From Pseudomonas putida (GTDB lineage: Bacteria; Pseudomonadota; Gammaproteobacteria; Pseudomonadales; Pseudomonadaceae), in the NCBI GenBank assembly GCA_029953615.1, contig CP124529.1, positions 2,260,998 through 2,324,997 on the forward strand: DNA of 64,000 nucleotides, given 5' to 3'. Positions within the stretch are counted from its first letter, which is position 1. Every line of letters begins with the position of its first letter. The notes under the pieces were generated by a model. It was not told the origin of the DNA, did not search any database, and saw nothing but the letters and a program-made list of their open reading frames with translations. Positions 1-9,078 of the stretch are shown piece by piece. A program made the position numbers and the translations under genes.

Positions 1-458
1 AGGCGGAAGAACTTGTGCTGGGCATCGGCCGCCACCGCACCGGAGGCACCAAAGCCATAGAACTCCACGCGCTGCGCCTGGGCCATGGCGGTTACCGCCT
101 GCTGCAGCGCCTGTGGGTCGAGGTGCTCGCGCACTTCCATCAGGGTGTGCAGGGTGGTGTCGAAGATCTTCAGGCTGTAGTCGGCGACCGAATCGTCTTC
201 ATGGATGGCGAACTGACCGAAACTGGCCCCCGCGGCCAGGCTCTGCGCCAGCTTCAGCTTCAAATCCTGAAAGCCCGAGCAACCGATCGCGCGACAGAAC
301 CGCACGATGGTCGGTTCGCTGATACCCACACTGTGCGCCAGGTCGGCCATTGAACTGTGCATGACGGCAGCCGGGTCGAGTAGCACGTGGTCGGCTACCT
401 TGAGTTCCGATTTGCGCAGCAGGTGGCGCGATTGGGCGATATGTTGCAACAGATTCAC
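1..458 (-). CDS. HexR-like RpiR-family transcriptional regulator (5' part; runs off the left edge)
   Basis: The visible 152 residues are the N-terminal RpiR helix-turn-helix domain and the start of the sugar-phosphate-binding SIS domain. The recognition part reads SVGISEPTIVRFCRAIG near residues 46-62, and FYGFGASG near residue 136 is the beginning of the SIS fold. GTG at 458 is chosen because it opens straight into the conserved domain. The gene is divergent from zwf, the arrangement known for HexR, which represses glucose and Entner-Doudoroff genes and is released by KDPG. A palindrome in the shared promoter supports local control. P. putida has more than one HexR-type protein, so I give no gene symbol; the family assignment is firm, the effector is inference. 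Confidence 0.88.
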   Translation of the reverse strand, partial: MNLLQHIAQSRHLLRKSELKVADHVLLDPAAVMHSSMADLAHSVGISEPTIVRFCRAIGCSGFQDLKLKLAQSLAAGASFGQFAIHEDDSVADYSLKIFDTTLHTLMEVREHLDPQALQQAVTAMAQAQRVEFYGFGASGAVAADAQHKFFR

Positions 459-502
459 GGGCTGGACTCGGTTATGATCGGCTGGCCGGGTTGTAGCTTT
501 CT

Positions 503-517
503 TGTAGTTATACTACA
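503..517. promoter_or_regulatory. HexR/RpiR-type operator palindrome
   Basis: TGTAGT-TAT-ACTACA is a perfect 6-bp-arm palindrome in the divergent promoter between the HexR-like gene and zwf. It resembles the TGTA...TACA pattern known for HexR operators. A related half (TTGTAG) lies at 491-496. Binding is inferred. Confidence 0.6.
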
Positions 518-561
518 TGGACGCCAACCCGCCCAGTTAAACGAACGTGGAGAGTGGTGGT

Positions 562-2004
562 TTGACTATTCCTTGCGACATTCTGGTCTTCGGTGGCACC
601 GGCGATCTGGCCCTGCACAAATTGCTTCCGGCGCTCTACCACCTGTTTCGCGAGGCCCGTCTAGACCCTGCCGTGCGGATCATCGCGCTGGCGCGCCGCA
701 CCTTGCCACGTAACGACTATCTCAAGCTCGCCGAACGCCACTGCCGGGCCCAGATCGCCCGCAACGACTTCGACGAAGAGGTCTGGCAGCGGTTTTCCGC
801 GCGGGTCGACTATTTTGCCATGGATGCTTCGCAAAGCGCCGACTTCGGCCGCCTGTCGCGCTACCTGGGCGAGCCCGGCGGCTTGACCCGCATCTTCTAC
901 CTGGCTACCGCCCCCAACCTGTTCGTGCCGATTGCCAGGCACCTGCATAACGCCGGGCTGGCCGACGCCGAAGCGCGCATCGTGCTGGAAAAGCCGATCG
1001 GTCACTCGCTGGAATCGGCTACCGCCATCAACGAAGCGATTGGTGCAGTGCTGGAGGAAAACCAGGTATTCCGCATCGACCACTACCTGGGCAAGGAAAC
1101 CGTGCAGAACCTGATGGCCCTGCGCTTTGCCAACGCCCTGCTGGAGCCGGTGTGGCGCAACAACCAGGTCGACCACGTGCAGATCAGCGTTTGCGAGACC
1201 CTGGGGGTAGAGAACCGCGGCGGCTACTACGACCGCGCCGGGGCGACCCGCGACATGCTGCAGAACCACCTGTTACAACTGCTATGCCTGGTGACCATGG
1301 AGCCCCCCGCGCAGTTCGAGGCCGAAGCGGTGCGCGACGAGAAAGTGAAAATCCTGCGGGCCCTCAAGCCCATCACTGGTCAGGACGTTCAGGACAAGAC
1401 CGTACGCGGCCAATATGGCGCCGGGCACATCGGCGGCCAGGAAGTGCCGGCCTATTACTTCGAAAAGGACGTCGACAACGACAGCGACACCGAAACCTTC
1501 ATCGCCATCGAGGCGCACATCGACAATTGGCGCTGGGCCGGCGTGCCCTTCTACCTGCGCACCGGCAAGCGCATGGCACGGCGCTCATCGCAGATCGTCA
1601 TCCAGTTCAAGCCAGTGCCCCACGAGCTGTTCAAGGGTGGACAGGTCAACCAGTTGCTGATCCAGCTGCAACCGGACGAACGCATCAGCCTGCGCATGAT
1701 GACCAAGAGTCCGGGCAAAGGCATGCGCCTGGAACCGGTCGACCTGGACCTGAACCTGGCCCAGGTGTTCAGCCAGACCCGCCGCTGGGAGGCCTACGAG
1801 CGGCTGCTGCTGGATGTGCTGGAGGGCGACTCGACGCTGTTCATGCGCCGCGATGAAGTGGAAGCGGCCTGGGCCTGGATCGACCCGATCATCAAGGGCT
1901 GTGAAGAGCACTTCCAGGCGCCGCGACCGTACCCGGCAGGCAGCAACGGGCCGGAGCAAGCCAACAGCCTGCTCGCCAGGCATGGCAGGCACTGGCATAG
2001 CTGA
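562..2004 (+). CDS. zwf: Glucose-6-phosphate 1-dehydrogenase
   Basis: The enzyme oxidises glucose 6-phosphate to 6-phosphogluconolactone with NAD(P)+, feeding the Entner-Doudoroff and pentose phosphate routes in the cytoplasm. The N-terminal nucleotide fold shows FGGTGDLA near residue 10, and the active-site signature RIDHYLGK lies near residue 171. Length is 480 aa, normal for the family. TTG at 562 is preferred to the upstream GTG at 547: GGAG at 549-552 sits nine bases before the TTG, and the protein then begins MTIPCDILVFGG. There is no pgl or eda next door, so this is probably the extra zwf paralogue found away from the edd-glk cluster in P. putida. Likely control is by the divergent HexR-like protein. 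Confidence 0.96.
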   Translation: MTIPCDILVFGGTGDLALHKLLPALYHLFREARLDPAVRIIALARRTLPRNDYLKLAERHCRAQIARNDFDEEVWQRFSARVDYFAMDASQSADFGRLSRYLGEPGGLTRIFYLATAPNLFVPIARHLHNAGLADAEARIVLEKPIGHSLESATAINEAIGAVLEENQVFRIDHYLGKETVQNLMALRFANALLEPVWRNNQVDHVQISVCETLGVENRGGYYDRAGATRDMLQNHLLQLLCLVTMEPPAQFEAEAVRDEKVKILRALKPITGQDVQDKTVRGQYGAGHIGGQEVPAYYFEKDVDNDSDTETFIAIEAHIDNWRWAGVPFYLRTGKRMARRSSQIVIQFKPVPHELFKGGQVNQLLIQLQPDERISLRMMTKSPGKGMRLEPVDLDLNLAQVFSQTRRWEAYERLLLDVLEGDSTLFMRRDEVEAAWAWIDPIIKGCEEHFQAPRPYPAGSNGPEQANSLLARHGRHWHS

Positions 2005-2040
2005 AGCACTGCCCTGCTCCTGTGGCAGGTGAAAGGGCAG

Positions 2041-2070
2041 AAAGTAGCCCCTGCGCGCTGGCGCTACTTT
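2041..2070 (+). terminator. Hairpin after zwf
   Basis: AAAGTAGC and GCTACTTT form perfect 8-bp arms around a GC-rich centre, 37 bases after the zwf stop. There is no long T tract beyond the three T of the arm, so it may be an attenuator or RNA-stabilising hairpin rather than a strong terminator. Confidence 0.4.
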
Positions 2071-2091
2071 CAACCGAGACAGGAGCAGACA

Positions 2092-2406
2092 ATGGCTATT
2101 ATCGCCAACCTCGTTGCAATTAATGACATCGCCAACGGCGAGCAGGTTTTCAGGGTTCACGGCACCGTTACGGTCGGCTGCCCGGCCATCGAACCGGTGC
2201 TGGTCGAACCAAAGGGGCGCCACAAGGGCGGCTGGGAAGTGCTGGAGCTTCAGCTGCAGGATAGCGGCGCAATCACCCCGCAAGTGGTGACGGAAAAAAC
2301 CGTGGTGTTCGAACGTGCAGGCGGCACTGGCTGGAACACCGTGGAGATCATCCATGCCGGCGGTTCGCAGCGCTGCGAAATTCGCACTATCGAGGCAATT
2401 GACTGA
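2092..2406 (+). CDS. Small conserved hypothetical protein (104 aa)
   Basis: I do not recognise a named family. The protein starts MAIIANLVAINDIANGEQ after a good ribosome binding site (AGGAGC at 2081-2086), so I choose ATG 2092 over the in-frame upstream extension. It is soluble-looking, with no signal peptide or membrane segment, rich in Val, Ile and Glu, and composed of alternating short hydrophobic strands consistent with a small beta-rich domain. It sits between zwf and uvrD on the same strand, 87 bases after zwf. Codon use looks like its neighbours, which supports a real gene. Confidence 0.7.
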   Translation: MAIIANLVAINDIANGEQVFRVHGTVTVGCPAIEPVLVEPKGRHKGGWEVLELQLQDSGAITPQVVTEKTVVFERAGGTGWNTVEIIHAGGSQRCEIRTIEAID

Positions 2407-2478
2407 ACCGCTGCCCACCAGGTCGCCCGAGCGGCGACCTGGCACCTGCCATTGGCTCGATGAACGGGCATGTGACAG

Positions 2479-2494
2479 GTGAATATTCATACAG
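2479..2494. promoter_or_regulatory. Possible degenerate LexA box upstream of uvrD
   Basis: GTG-N10-CAG with the AT-rich core AATATTCATA lies 43 bases before uvrD. The LexA consensus is CTG-N10-CAG, so the first base is wrong. uvrD is SOS-controlled in many bacteria, which is the only reason to keep this weak site. Confidence 0.3.
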
Positions 2495-2536
2495 TAGAGG
2501 TTTGCCCCATTTCCTGCCGCGCCCTAGAATGGCCCG

Positions 2537-4726
2537 ATGCACACAGACGACCTCTCCCTCCTGCTGAATTCCCTCAACGATGCCCAACGCCAGGCCGTAG
2601 CGGCCACGCTCGGGCGTCAACTGGTGCTTGCTGGCGCCGGTTCCGGTAAAACACGCGTGCTGGTGCACCGCATTGCCTGGCTGATCCAGGTAGAGCAGGC
2701 ATCGCCGCACTCGATCCTGTCGGTGACCTTCACCAACAAGGCCGCGGCAGAAATGCGCCAGCGGATCGAGCAGCTGCTGGGCATCAACCCGGCGGGCATG
2801 TGGGTAGGCACCTTCCACGGCCTGGCCCATCGCCTGCTGCGGGCCCACTGGCAGGAAGCACGGCTGGTGCAGAACTTCCAGATTCTCGACAGCGACGACC
2901 AGCAGCGCCTGATCAAGCGGGTGATGCGCGAGCTGGGCCTGGACGAGCAGAAATGGCCTGCACGCCAGGCCCAGTGGTTCATCAACGGGCAGAAGGACGA
3001 AGGCCTGCGCCCGCAGCATATCCAGGCAGGCGGCGACCTGTTCCTGGCGACCATGCGCGAGGTCTATACCGCGTACGAACAGGCCTGCGAGCGTGCCGGG
3101 GTCATCGACTTTTCCGAGCTGCTGCTGCGTGCCCTGGACCTGTGGCGCGACCACCCCGGCCTGCTGGAACACTACCAGCGGCGCTTCCAGCATGTACTGG
3201 TAGACGAGTTCCAGGACACCAACGCCGTGCAGTACGCCTGGCTGCGCCTGTTGGCGCGCGGCGGCGCCAGCCTGATGGCGGTGGGCGATGACGACCAGTC
3301 GATCTACGGCTGGCGCGGCGCCAAGATCGAGAACATTCACCAGTACACCGCCGACTTCCCCGACGCCGAAATGATTCGCCTGGAGCAGAACTACCGCTCT
3401 ACCGGCGGCATCCTCAAGGCGGCCAACGCGCTGATCGCCAACAACAGCGGGCGCCTGGGCAAGGAGCTGTGGACCGACCTGGGCGAAGGCGAACCGCTGA
3501 CCCTGTACGCGGCCTACAACGAGCACGACGAAGCGCGCTACGTGGTGGAAACCATCGAGAGCCTGGTCAAGAAGGGCAATGCGCGTAGCGAAATCGCCAT
3601 CCTGTACCGTTCCAACGCCCAGTCGCGGGTGCTGGAAGAAGCCTTGCTGCGTGAGCGCATCCCCTACCGTATCTACGGTGGCCAGCGCTTCTTCGAACGC
3701 GCCGAAATCAAGAACGCCATGGCTTACCTGCGGCTGATCGAAGGCCGTGGCAACGATGCCGCCCTGGAGCGCGTGATCAACGTGCCACCGCGGGGCATTG
3801 GCGAAAAAACCGTCGAAGCCATAAGAGAGCATGCCCGCCACAGCCAGCTGTCGATGTGGGAGGCCATGTGCCAGCTGCTTGCTGCCAAAGCCCTGAAAGG
3901 CCGCGCCGCCAGTGCCCTTGGTGCGTTCATCGAGCTGATCGAGGGGTTGGCAGCCAAGGTCGTGGACATGCCACTGCATACCATGACCCAGACCACCATC
4001 GAGCAGTCTGGGCTGATCATCTATCACCAGGAAGAAAAGGGTGAAAAAGGCCAGGCACGGGTAGAAAACCTTGAGGAACTGGTCAGCGCAGCGCGCAACT
4101 TCGAGTCCACCGACGAAGACGCCGACCTCTCGCCACTCTCGGCGTTCCTCGGCCACGCCTCGCTCGAGGCAGGCGATACCCAGGCCGACGAGCATGAAGA
4201 CAGCATCCAGCTGATGACCTTGCACAGCGCCAAGGGCCTGGAGTTCCCGTATGTGTTCCTGGTGGGCATGGAAGAAGGCCTGTTCCCGCACAAGATGAGC
4301 CTGGAAGAGCCTGGCCGCCTGGAGGAGGAACGCCGCCTGGCCTATGTGGGCATCACCCGCGCCATGCGCCAGCTGGTCATGACCTACGCCGAAACGCGTC
4401 GTCTGTATGGCAGCGAGACCTACAACAAGGTGTCACGTTTCGTACGCGAAATTCCGGCGGGCCTGGTTCAGGAAGTGCGCCTGTCCAACAGCGTCAGCCG
4501 CCCGTTCGGCGGGACCAAGGCAGCCACCAACAGCAGCAACCTGTTCGCCAATGCCAGCATTCCGCAGACCGCGTTCAACCTCGGCCAGCGGGTGCAGCAT
4601 GCGGTGTTCGGCGAGGGTGTGATCCTCAATTTCGAAGGCTCCGGCGCCCAGGCGCGGGTGCAGGTGAATTTTGCCGAAGGCAGCAAGTGGCTGATGCTGG
4701 GGTATGCCAAGCTCGAGGCGATCTAA
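2537..4726 (+). CDS. uvrD: DNA helicase II (UvrD)
   Basis: This SF1A 3'-5' helicase unwinds DNA in nucleotide excision and mismatch repair and strips RecA filaments. Seen in the sequence are Walker A GAGSGKTR near residue 33, DEFQDTN (motif II) near 223, GDDDQSIYGWRGA (motif III) near 253, QNYRST, SAKGLEFPYVFLVG (motif V) and YVGITRAMR (motif VI). Length is 729 aa, close to the E. coli enzyme (720), and the C-terminal tail ends in the usual small domain. ATG 2537 opens MHTDDLSLLLNSLNDAQR as in pseudomonad orthologues. It appears to have its own promoter in the 130-base gap before it. A REP pair follows the stop. Confidence 0.97.
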   Translation: MHTDDLSLLLNSLNDAQRQAVAATLGRQLVLAGAGSGKTRVLVHRIAWLIQVEQASPHSILSVTFTNKAAAEMRQRIEQLLGINPAGMWVGTFHGLAHRLLRAHWQEARLVQNFQILDSDDQQRLIKRVMRELGLDEQKWPARQAQWFINGQKDEGLRPQHIQAGGDLFLATMREVYTAYEQACERAGVIDFSELLLRALDLWRDHPGLLEHYQRRFQHVLVDEFQDTNAVQYAWLRLLARGGASLMAVGDDDQSIYGWRGAKIENIHQYTADFPDAEMIRLEQNYRSTGGILKAANALIANNSGRLGKELWTDLGEGEPLTLYAAYNEHDEARYVVETIESLVKKGNARSEIAILYRSNAQSRVLEEALLRERIPYRIYGGQRFFERAEIKNAMAYLRLIEGRGNDAALERVINVPPRGIGEKTVEAIREHARHSQLSMWEAMCQLLAAKALKGRAASALGAFIELIEGLAAKVVDMPLHTMTQTTIEQSGLIIYHQEEKGEKGQARVENLEELVSAARNFESTDEDADLSPLSAFLGHASLEAGDTQADEHEDSIQLMTLHSAKGLEFPYVFLVGMEEGLFPHKMSLEEPGRLEEERRLAYVGITRAMRQLVMTYAETRRLYGSETYNKVSRFVREIPAGLVQEVRLSNSVSRPFGGTKAATNSSNLFANASIPQTAFNLGQRVQHAVFGEGVILNFEGSGAQARVQVNFAEGSKWLMLGYAKLEAI

Positions 4727-4740
4727 AAGCCTGCGCAATA

Positions 4741-4830
4741 CCTGTGGGAGCGGGCATGCCCGCGAAACCGGCAACTCGGTGGATGGCACCGGCTTCGCCG
4801 GTGTTCGCGGGCACGCCCGCTCCCACAGGG
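4741..4830. repeat. Inverted REP pair (BIME) after uvrD
   Basis: CCTGTGGGAGCGGGC with its GCCCGC partner at the left end and GCCCGCTCCCACAGG at the right end face each other around a GGCACCGGC centre. This is the 3'-flanking REP type common in P. putida-group genomes. Similar pairs occur at 6401, 16433, 48578 and 62204. Confidence 0.85.
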
Positions 4831-4971
4831 ACCGCGGCAGTATCCAGAGGGCCAGTCCTGCTCGCTTGGAAACATTCAGGCAAAAGCTAGAAACATTATG
4901 TCGCTGGTCATGTGCCCGGGAACCTGTGCACCATGACGCGCGTGCAATCCACAACAGGGGATATCCCATTT

Positions 4972-5826
4972 ATGCAACGTTTTCTTAGCATCGCTCTGGC
5001 GCTCTGCGTCGGCCTGACGCTGAGCCTGGATGCCAACGCCAAGCGTTTTGGCGGCGGCAAGAGCTCGGGCTCCGCGCCTATTCACCAGACCCGCCAGGCC
5101 ACGCCAACCGCGCCCGCCGCCGCGCCGACCGCACCTGGCCGTGCCGCTCCGGCCGCCAGCGGTGCTTCGCGCTGGCTGGGCCCTCTGGCTGGCCTCGCTG
5201 CCGGTGGCCTGCTGGCGTCCATGTTCATGGGCGACGGTTTCGAAGGCTTCCAGATCATGGACTTCCTGATCGTGGCGCTCATCGCCTTCCTGGTGTTCCG
5301 CTTCATCGCCGCGCGCCGTCGCCAGCAGCAGCCGCAAATGGCCATGCCAGGTCATGCGCCGATGCAGCGTGAAGCTCACGGCCAGCCTGCCCAGCCGTCG
5401 ATCTTCGGTGGTTCGGCTGCACCTGCCGCCGCGGCCGCACCGGTGATCAACGCCCCGGCCTGGTTCAACGAGCAGAACTTCCTGGCTGCTGCCCGTAACC
5501 ACTTCCAGGCGCTGCAGCAGCACTGGGACGCCAACGAGATGGACAAGATCGCCGAGTTCGTCACCCCGCAGATGCTCGAGTTCCTCAAGCGCGAGCGCGC
5601 CGAACTGGGTGATGGCTTCCAGTCCACCTACATCGACAACCTCGAAGTGCAACTGGACGGTGTCGACGACCGCGCCGACCGCACCGACGCCACCCTGACC
5701 TTCCGTGGCGTGTCGAAGAACTCGCGTTTCGACCAGGGCGAAGTGTTCAGCGAAAGCTGGCACATGGTTCGCGCCCAAGGCGAAAACCAGCCTTGGCTGG
5801 TAGCCGGTATCCGTCAAAACGGCTAA
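4972..5826 (+). CDS. Tim44-like domain membrane/exported protein
   Basis: The 284-aa protein starts MQRFLSIALALCVGLTLSLDANA, a clear signal peptide. It is followed by a low-complexity Pro/Ala linker, a second hydrophobic segment (FLIVALIAFLVFRFIAARRR, about residues 94-113) and a C-terminal Tim44-like domain from about residue 165. ATG 4972 is chosen because AGGGG precedes it by eight bases and the signal peptide begins there. Tim44-like bacterial proteins are poorly characterised; the mitochondrial relative links the translocase to Hsp70, which should not be transferred here. A strong terminator follows, so it is likely monocistronic. Confidence 0.82.
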   Translation: MQRFLSIALALCVGLTLSLDANAKRFGGGKSSGSAPIHQTRQATPTAPAAAPTAPGRAAPAASGASRWLGPLAGLAAGGLLASMFMGDGFEGFQIMDFLIVALIAFLVFRFIAARRRQQQPQMAMPGHAPMQREAHGQPAQPSIFGGSAAPAAAAAPVINAPAWFNEQNFLAAARNHFQALQQHWDANEMDKIAEFVTPQMLEFLKRERAELGDGFQSTYIDNLEVQLDGVDDRADRTDATLTFRGVSKNSRFDQGEVFSESWHMVRAQGENQPWLVAGIRQNG

Positions 5827-5844
5827 CCGCTGCGTGCTGCACAA

Positions 5845-5871
5845 AAAACCCCGGGCCTGTCCCGGGGTTTT
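5845..5871 (+). terminator. Rho-independent terminator
   Basis: AAAACCCCGGG and CCCGGGGTTTT pair perfectly around a CCTGT loop 18 bases after the Tim44-domain gene, followed by a T-rich tract. Confidence 0.92.
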
Positions 5872-5939
5872 GCTTTTGCCAGAGTGGCCTACTAGGGTAT
5901 AACGCGCAGCGTTGTCATCTAGGTCAGAGGAAGCGAACC

Positions 5940-6347
5940 GTGGAAGAAGTGATCGAACAACTCCGTGAAGCCAACGAGCCAGTGCCGGTGCCCCTTGAGC
6001 TTCCCGACGAGGACCTGCTGGTCGAGATCGAAGAAGAGCTGTTCATCAACATTCCGTTCGTGTTCAAAGAGTTCCTGCTAACCGTCAGTGACGTGGTATA
6101 TGGCTCACTGGAGCCGGTAACCGTTACCGACCCACAGTCGCATACCTACCTGCCCGAGGTCGCCGCCAACGCCTGGGATGCCGGCGTGCCGCGTGACCTG
6201 ATTCCGCTGTGCCAGGACGGCGACAACTACTACTGCGTCGAAGAAGACGGCACCGTGGTGCTGTGGGATGCCGAAGAGGAAATCGTCGTCGAGGAAAGCT
6301 GGGAATCGGTGTGGCACTGGGCGCGGGATGTCTGGCTGGAGAGCTGA
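5940..6347 (+). CDS. SMI1/KNR4 (SUKH) family protein
   Basis: The 135-aa acidic protein has the SMI1/KNR4 layout: an N-terminal Leu/Pro/Glu-rich stretch, then the core FVFKEFLLTVSDVVYGSLEP, then DLIPLCQDGDNYYCVEEDGTV (shown here in pieces) and a C-terminal helix with ESWESVWHW. GTG 5940 is preferred because AGAGGAAG lies just upstream and the conserved domain starts soon after; the longer in-frame reading would run back into the preceding terminator. Many SUKH proteins are immunity proteins of toxin systems, but no toxin gene is adjacent, so this is more likely the stand-alone housekeeping-like copy seen in pseudomonads. Function is unknown. Confidence 0.82.
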   Translation: MEEVIEQLREANEPVPVPLELPDEDLLVEIEEELFINIPFVFKEFLLTVSDVVYGSLEPVTVTDPQSHTYLPEVAANAWDAGVPRDLIPLCQDGDNYYCVEEDGTVVLWDAEEEIVVEESWESVWHWARDVWLES

Positions 6348-6400
6348 TTCCAACTTCTGATTTGATGCTGTACTGCACAAAGGTCAGCATCCATGCAGTA

Positions 6401-6488
6401 CCTGTAGGAGCGGGCGCGCCCGCGAAGAACCCAGCGCGGTGACTGGCACCGGCTGCGCCGGTGTTCGCGGGCATGCCCGCTCCCACAG
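6401..6488. repeat. Inverted REP pair (BIME)
   Basis: CCTGTAGGAGCGGGCGCGCC opens the pair and GCCCGCTCCCACAG closes it, with the GGCACCGGC centre shared with the other copies. It abuts the stop codon of the antiporter gene, lying in the convergent gap. Confidence 0.85.
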
Positions 6489-8249
6489 TCAGTGCGTATT
6501 CTCGCGGCTGTTCTCCAGCGTCTCCAGCAAGGCAATCTGCATACGCGTATGCACGCGGATAAACCAGCGCCACAGCAGGGCCACCACCACCGCAGCCACC
6601 ACGGCAATCACCAGCAGCAACTCGCTGGTCGGCAGAATGCTTGCCGACAGTGCCGACAACAGCAGGAAAATCACCAGCAGCGACAATAACGGGATCACCT
6701 CAGCCACCACACGGCGCACACGCTGGGTATGCCGCCCGGCCATTTCGGGCTTGACGCCCATCTCCGCCAGCAGCATCGACAGCGCCTTGAGCTTGCGATA
6801 GGCAGCAATCAGGAATGGCAGCGACAGCAATAACGCTACGCCCCAAATCAGCGCTTTCTGCTGGCTGGCATCGCTGACCCACTCGCTGAGCCAGTTGCCA
6901 ATGCGCCCGGCGAAGTAGCCACCACTGAAGAAGATGGCGATCACCAGCGCCAGGTTCACCCCCACCTGCAACAGGATGCGCCGGATCATCGCCGCCAACA
7001 TGGCGCTCTCGCCCTGCGGCTGGATGCTGCGCAACCATTCGCCATACAACGACAGCACCCGCGCCAGGCGGCTGGGCACCACCTTGCCCAGCTTGAGCGA
7101 CAGCGGGTCGGCGGCACGGATCAGGTAGGGTGTTAGCAGCGTGGTGATTGCCGATACCGCCACAGCCACCGGATAGAGGAAGTCGCTGGTCACCTGCAGG
7201 GTCATGCCCAGCGCGGCGATGATGAAGGAAAACTCGCCAATCTGTGAAAGCCCCATGCCCACCCGCAACGATGTGCGCCCGTCATTGCCGGCAATGAACG
7301 CGCCCATGCCGCACGACAGCATCTTGCCAAGCACCACAGCCAGGGTGATGACCACGATGGGCCAGGCGTAGTCGATCAGCACCTGGGGATCGATCATCAG
7401 CCCGATGGCGACGAAGAAAATCGCACTGAACAGGTCGCGTACCGGTTCGATCAGGCTTTCGATTTTCAGCAACTGGCGCGATTCGGCCATGATCGCACCA
7501 ATCAGGAAGGCACCAAGCACCATGCTGTATTCCAGCTTCACCACCAACAGGCAGAAGCCGAAGCACAGGCCCAGTACGGTAATTAGCAACATCTCGTTGC
7601 TTTCGAATTTAGCCACGTAGGCCAACAGCCGCGGCACCAGCAGAATGCCGATCACCAGCGCGACGATCATGAACAGCGACAGCTTGCCAACAGTGGAGAA
7701 CACCTCGCCCGAGCTGACTGTGCCGCTGACGGCGATGCCCGACAGCAGGGCGATGATGCCTATGCCGAGGATGTCCTCGACGATCAGCACGCCGAAGATC
7801 AGCTGGGCGAAACGCTCGTTCTTCATCTTCAGGTCGTTGAGCGCCTTGACGATGATCGTGGTCGAGGAAATTGCCAGGATGGCACCGAGGAACAGCGAAT
7901 CCATGGTGTTCCAGCCGAACCAGCGGCCGATCTCGAAGCCGATCCAGATCATCAGCACGATTTCCAGGAACGCCGCGATGAATGCCGTGGCGCCTACCCT
8001 GAATAGCTTGCGCAGGCTGAATTCGAGCCCCAGGCAGAACATGAGGAAAATAACCCCCAGCTCGGCGAGGGTCTTGATGGTGTCTTCGTCGTGGATCAGG
8101 CCGAACGGTGGGGTGTGCGGGCCGATGATGAAACCGGCGACGATGTAGCCCAGCACCACGGGTTGCTTGAGCCGGTGAAAGAGAACGGTGACCACGCCAG
8201 CAACCAGCATGATGACTGCCAGATCCTGGATGAAGCTGATGGCATGCAT
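6489..8249 (-). CDS. KefB-type monovalent cation:proton antiporter (CPA2 family)
   Basis: A 586-aa inner-membrane protein of many hydrophobic helices with the CPA2 signature region VLGYIVAGFIIGPHTPP near the N-terminus, and FLMFCLGLEFSLRKL after it. These carriers exchange K+ or Na+ for protons. I see no C-terminal TrkA-N/RCK nucleotide-binding domain; the protein ends with further hydrophobic helices and a short tail, so regulation by glutathione adducts as in E. coli KefB/KefC cannot be assumed. ATG 8249 (MHAISFIQDLAV) is chosen because AAGGAG lies about nine bases upstream; longer in-frame readings lack such a site. It stands alone, convergent with the SUKH gene. Confidence 0.88.
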   Translation of the reverse strand: MHAISFIQDLAVIMLVAGVVTVLFHRLKQPVVLGYIVAGFIIGPHTPPFGLIHDEDTIKTLAELGVIFLMFCLGLEFSLRKLFRVGATAFIAAFLEIVLMIWIGFEIGRWFGWNTMDSLFLGAILAISSTTIIVKALNDLKMKNERFAQLIFGVLIVEDILGIGIIALLSGIAVSGTVSSGEVFSTVGKLSLFMIVALVIGILLVPRLLAYVAKFESNEMLLITVLGLCFGFCLLVVKLEYSMVLGAFLIGAIMAESRQLLKIESLIEPVRDLFSAIFFVAIGLMIDPQVLIDYAWPIVVITLAVVLGKMLSCGMGAFIAGNDGRTSLRVGMGLSQIGEFSFIIAALGMTLQVTSDFLYPVAVAVSAITTLLTPYLIRAADPLSLKLGKVVPSRLARVLSLYGEWLRSIQPQGESAMLAAMIRRILLQVGVNLALVIAIFFSGGYFAGRIGNWLSEWVSDASQQKALIWGVALLLSLPFLIAAYRKLKALSMLLAEMGVKPEMAGRHTQRVRRVVAEVIPLLSLLVIFLLLSALSASILPTSELLLVIAVVAAVVVALLWRWFIRVHTRMQIALLETLENSRENTH

Positions 8250-8532
8250 GGCGTGATACTCCTTTTCTCGTCCGGTGCTGGATGCCTGGGCAGACCGCTC
8301 CTCTGCCAAGGCAACCCTGAGCGAGCAGCAAGTACATACTGTTTTGAATGCTGGAAAAGCCCATGTTGCATGGGTGCAGTCAGGTTAACATCGCGCCCCG
8401 CCGTAAAAAGACGATGCAATATGCAGAAACAGATCGGCTGGAAAAGCGTCGCTGATGGCATGATCGGCGTGACGATGGAGCGTCAGCCAACGTCCCGTAC
8501 CAAGAAGGCAAATTCAGAAGAGGGGAACACAA

Positions 8533-9078
8533 GTGTCTGCAGATAACGCCCCCCACTCGCCCGATTCAGCGCAACCTCACCGTGAGCACACTATGGAACC
8601 TGGAAACGCCCAGCTGAGCATGACCGTCCTGATGACCCCGGACATGGCCAACTTTTCTGGCAACGTACATGGCGGCACCCTGCTCAAGTATCTCGACGAA
8701 GTGGCCTATGCCTGTGCCAGCCGCTATGCCGGCAGCTATGTGGTCACCCTGTCGGTCGATCAGGTGATCTTCCGCGAGCCTGTGCACGTGGGTGAACTGG
8801 TGACCTTCCTGGCGTCGGTCAACTACACCGGCAACACCTCGATGGAGGTGGGCATCAAGGTGGTGACCGAGAACATCCGCGAGCGCTCGGTACGCCATTC
8901 CAACAGCTGCTTCTTCACCATGGTCGCGGTCGACGACAACCGTCGCCCGGTGCCGGTGCCGCCACGCCAGCCGCAAAGCAGCGAAGAAAAGCGCCGCTTC
9001 CTGCAGGGCCAGCAGCGCCGGCAGATCCGCCAGGAACTGGAAAAGCGCTACCAGGACCTGAAAACCGACGCCATTTAA
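8533..9078 (+). CDS. Acyl-CoA thioesterase (hotdog fold, YciA/ACOT type)
   Basis: The protein hydrolyses acyl-CoA thioesters in the cytoplasm. The hotdog signature [19 protein letters not shown] is present, followed by [17 protein letters not shown] and a basic C-terminal helix rich in Arg and Gln. Two starts are possible: GTG 8533, with AGGGG six bases before it (181 aa), and ATG 8593 (161 aa), which begins nearer the conserved domain ([10 protein letters not shown]). I report the longer form because of its ribosome binding site; the extra 20 residues look unstructured. Its last bases overlap the stop codon of convergent pdxY by four bases. Confidence 0.88.
   Translation: MSADNAPHSPDSAQPHREHTMEPGNAQLSMTVLMTPDMANFSGNVHGGTLLKYLDEVAYACASRYAGSYVVTLSVDQVIFREPVHVGELVTFLASVNYTGNTSMEVGIKVVTENIRERSVRHSNSCFFTMVAVDDNRRPVPVPPRQPQSSEEKRRFLQGQQRRQIRQELEKRYQDLKTDAI

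Noticed and set aside
2387..4291. A 634-codon open frame antisense to uvrD
   Set aside because: It mirrors the high-GC third-position pattern of uvrD, has no recognisable domain, and uvrD is clearly the real gene.
5940..6347. The SUKH-domain protein as immunity gene of a toxin system
   Set aside because: No toxin, polymorphic C-terminal domain or secretion gene lies nearby, and a core-genome position is more likely.
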